From Herbaspirillum sp. YR522 (GTDB lineage: Bacteria > Pseudomonadota > Gammaproteobacteria > Burkholderiales > Burkholderiaceae_D): 64,000 nt of DNA. Positions 63,506 to 64,000 of this stretch are shown here, in pieces (position 1 is the stretch's first letter; every line of letters begins with the position of its first letter). The position numbers were made by a program, and so were the translations under genes. A model generated the notes under the pieces. The model was not told the DNA's origin and did not search any database. It saw only the letters and a program-made list of their open reading frames with translations. The stretch covers positions 1-64,000 of the forward strand of contig NZ_AKJA01000154.1 in the NCBI RefSeq assembly GCF_000282575.1. The letters run 5' to 3'.

Positions 63506-64000
63506 CTAGCCCGGCATGAAGCGCGGCAATTGCAGGATCGCTTCTGCGTTGGAAGGCGAAAAACAGCGATCCGCTGCTTCACGGTAGGGCAACCATTGAT
63601 AACGCGTATGTTCACGTGGCGCCAGCACGATCGGTATGTCGCGCGGCACTAGCAGCCCGAAGACGTGTTCGGTATTGCGGGTTACGCCGGGCGCATAACG
63701 GTGCCGCCAGACGGGATAAATATCGTAGACGTTGGAAAGTTGCCAGTCGCGCAAGTGCGTAGCAGGCAGCGCCCGTCCTTCGTCACAGGTCGATTCTACG
63801 CTGCCGTCGGCCACCGTTATGCCGGTTTCTTCCTGCACTTCGCGTCGGGCAGTCTCTGACAAGGGCTCGTGCGGCGTGTCCTTCGAGCCGGTAACCGATT
63901 GCCAGAAGCCGGGCCGGTCGGCCCGTTCGATCAGCAATACCTCGCGCCCGGCGGTGTGGATCACGACCAGGACCGATTCGGGGATCTTGTAGGTGGAAGT
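63506..64000 (-). CDS. nudB: Dihydroneopterin triphosphate diphosphatase NudB, cut at window end
   Basis: Nudix hydrolase that removes pyrophosphate from dihydroneopterin triphosphate in folate synthesis. The Nudix box is clear: GSKDTPHEPLSETARREVQEETGI (about residue 40 on). The frame stays open to the right edge (TSTYKIPESVLVVIHTAGREVLLIERAD), so the start codon lies just outside the window. 165 codons including the stop are visible. Confidence 0.92.
   Translation of the reverse strand, partial: TSTYKIPESVLVVIHTAGREVLLIERADRPGFWQSVTGSKDTPHEPLSETARREVQEETGITVADGSVESTCDEGRALPATHLRDWQLSNVYDIYPVWRHRYAPGVTRNTEHVFGLLVPRDIPIVLAPREHTRYQWLPYREAADRCFSPSNAEAILQLPRFMPG

Overview
The window is a single 64 kb stretch of GC-rich, gene-dense bacterial chromosome. 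It begins in the division and cell-wall (dcw) cluster (mraZ-rsmH-ftsL-ftsI, read leftwards). It also carries a class A RNase P RNA, a ceo-type salicylate-efflux operon like that of Burkholderia, and a fadE-fadN-fadA beta-oxidation operon. Together these point to a betaproteobacterium of the order Burkholderiales; protein style suggests Oxalobacteraceae, perhaps Herbaspirillum or a relative. The family and genus are inferences from recall, not from a database search. There are no insertion sequences, prophage genes, tRNAs or CRISPR arrays, and no gene is visibly broken. Two genes are cut by the window ends: ftsI on the left, nudB on the right.

Layout. 1-3.4 kb: dcw cluster start with a four-copy MraZ operator overlapping a sigma-70 type promoter, then the nucleoid protein HU. 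3.4-9.5 kb: an orphan DUF1120 fimbrial-like protein, an NTF2-like/TetR pair behind a palindromic operator, 3-hydroxyisobutyryl-CoA hydrolase, rnpB, a D-amino-acid dehydrogenase and an HpcH/HpaI aldolase. 9.5-21.3 kb: an AraC/aldo-keto reductase pair, then a LysR regulator divergent from llpE-ceoA-ceoB-opcM, an RND efflux operon headed by a hydrolase-like protein that lacks its serine nucleophile. 21.3-28 kb: an orphan two-domain fimbrial adhesin, a SulP transporter, a membrane protein with a ClpP-like domain, and a GAF/HD-GYP c-di-GMP phosphodiesterase.

28-37.8 kb is the most coherent accessory block: a class II-like cyclic-nucleotide phosphodiesterase, then (leftwards) a CHASE2-adenylate cyclase, a two-partner-secretion transporter (FhaC/ShlB type), its filamentous-haemagglutinin-like exoprotein and a FecR-domain protein. 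Synthesis and breakdown of cyclic nucleotide flank an adhesin secretion operon, so the block could be one signalling-adhesion unit.

37.8-49 kb: metabolic and regulatory genes (aldo-keto reductase, a racemase-like protein lacking both cysteines, an MFS transporter with an RpiR regulator and an AT-rich palindromic operator, a YegD-like Hsp70, an SDR/LysR divergent pair with an operator, a threonine-dehydratase-fold enzyme, a CHMI-like tautomerase, a VOC protein, a GAF-GGDEF cyclase). 49-56.2 kb: a TetR-headed fatty acid beta-oxidation operon (TetR, FadE, FadN, FadA, enoyl-CoA hydratase/isomerase). 56.3-64 kb: a small cysteine-motif protein, Hsp15, an 838-residue probable secreted toxin or effector with a ChaN/EreA-like C-terminal domain, an acetyl-CoA acetyltransferase with its own terminator, cardiolipin synthase B, an EEP-family phosphodiesterase and NudB.
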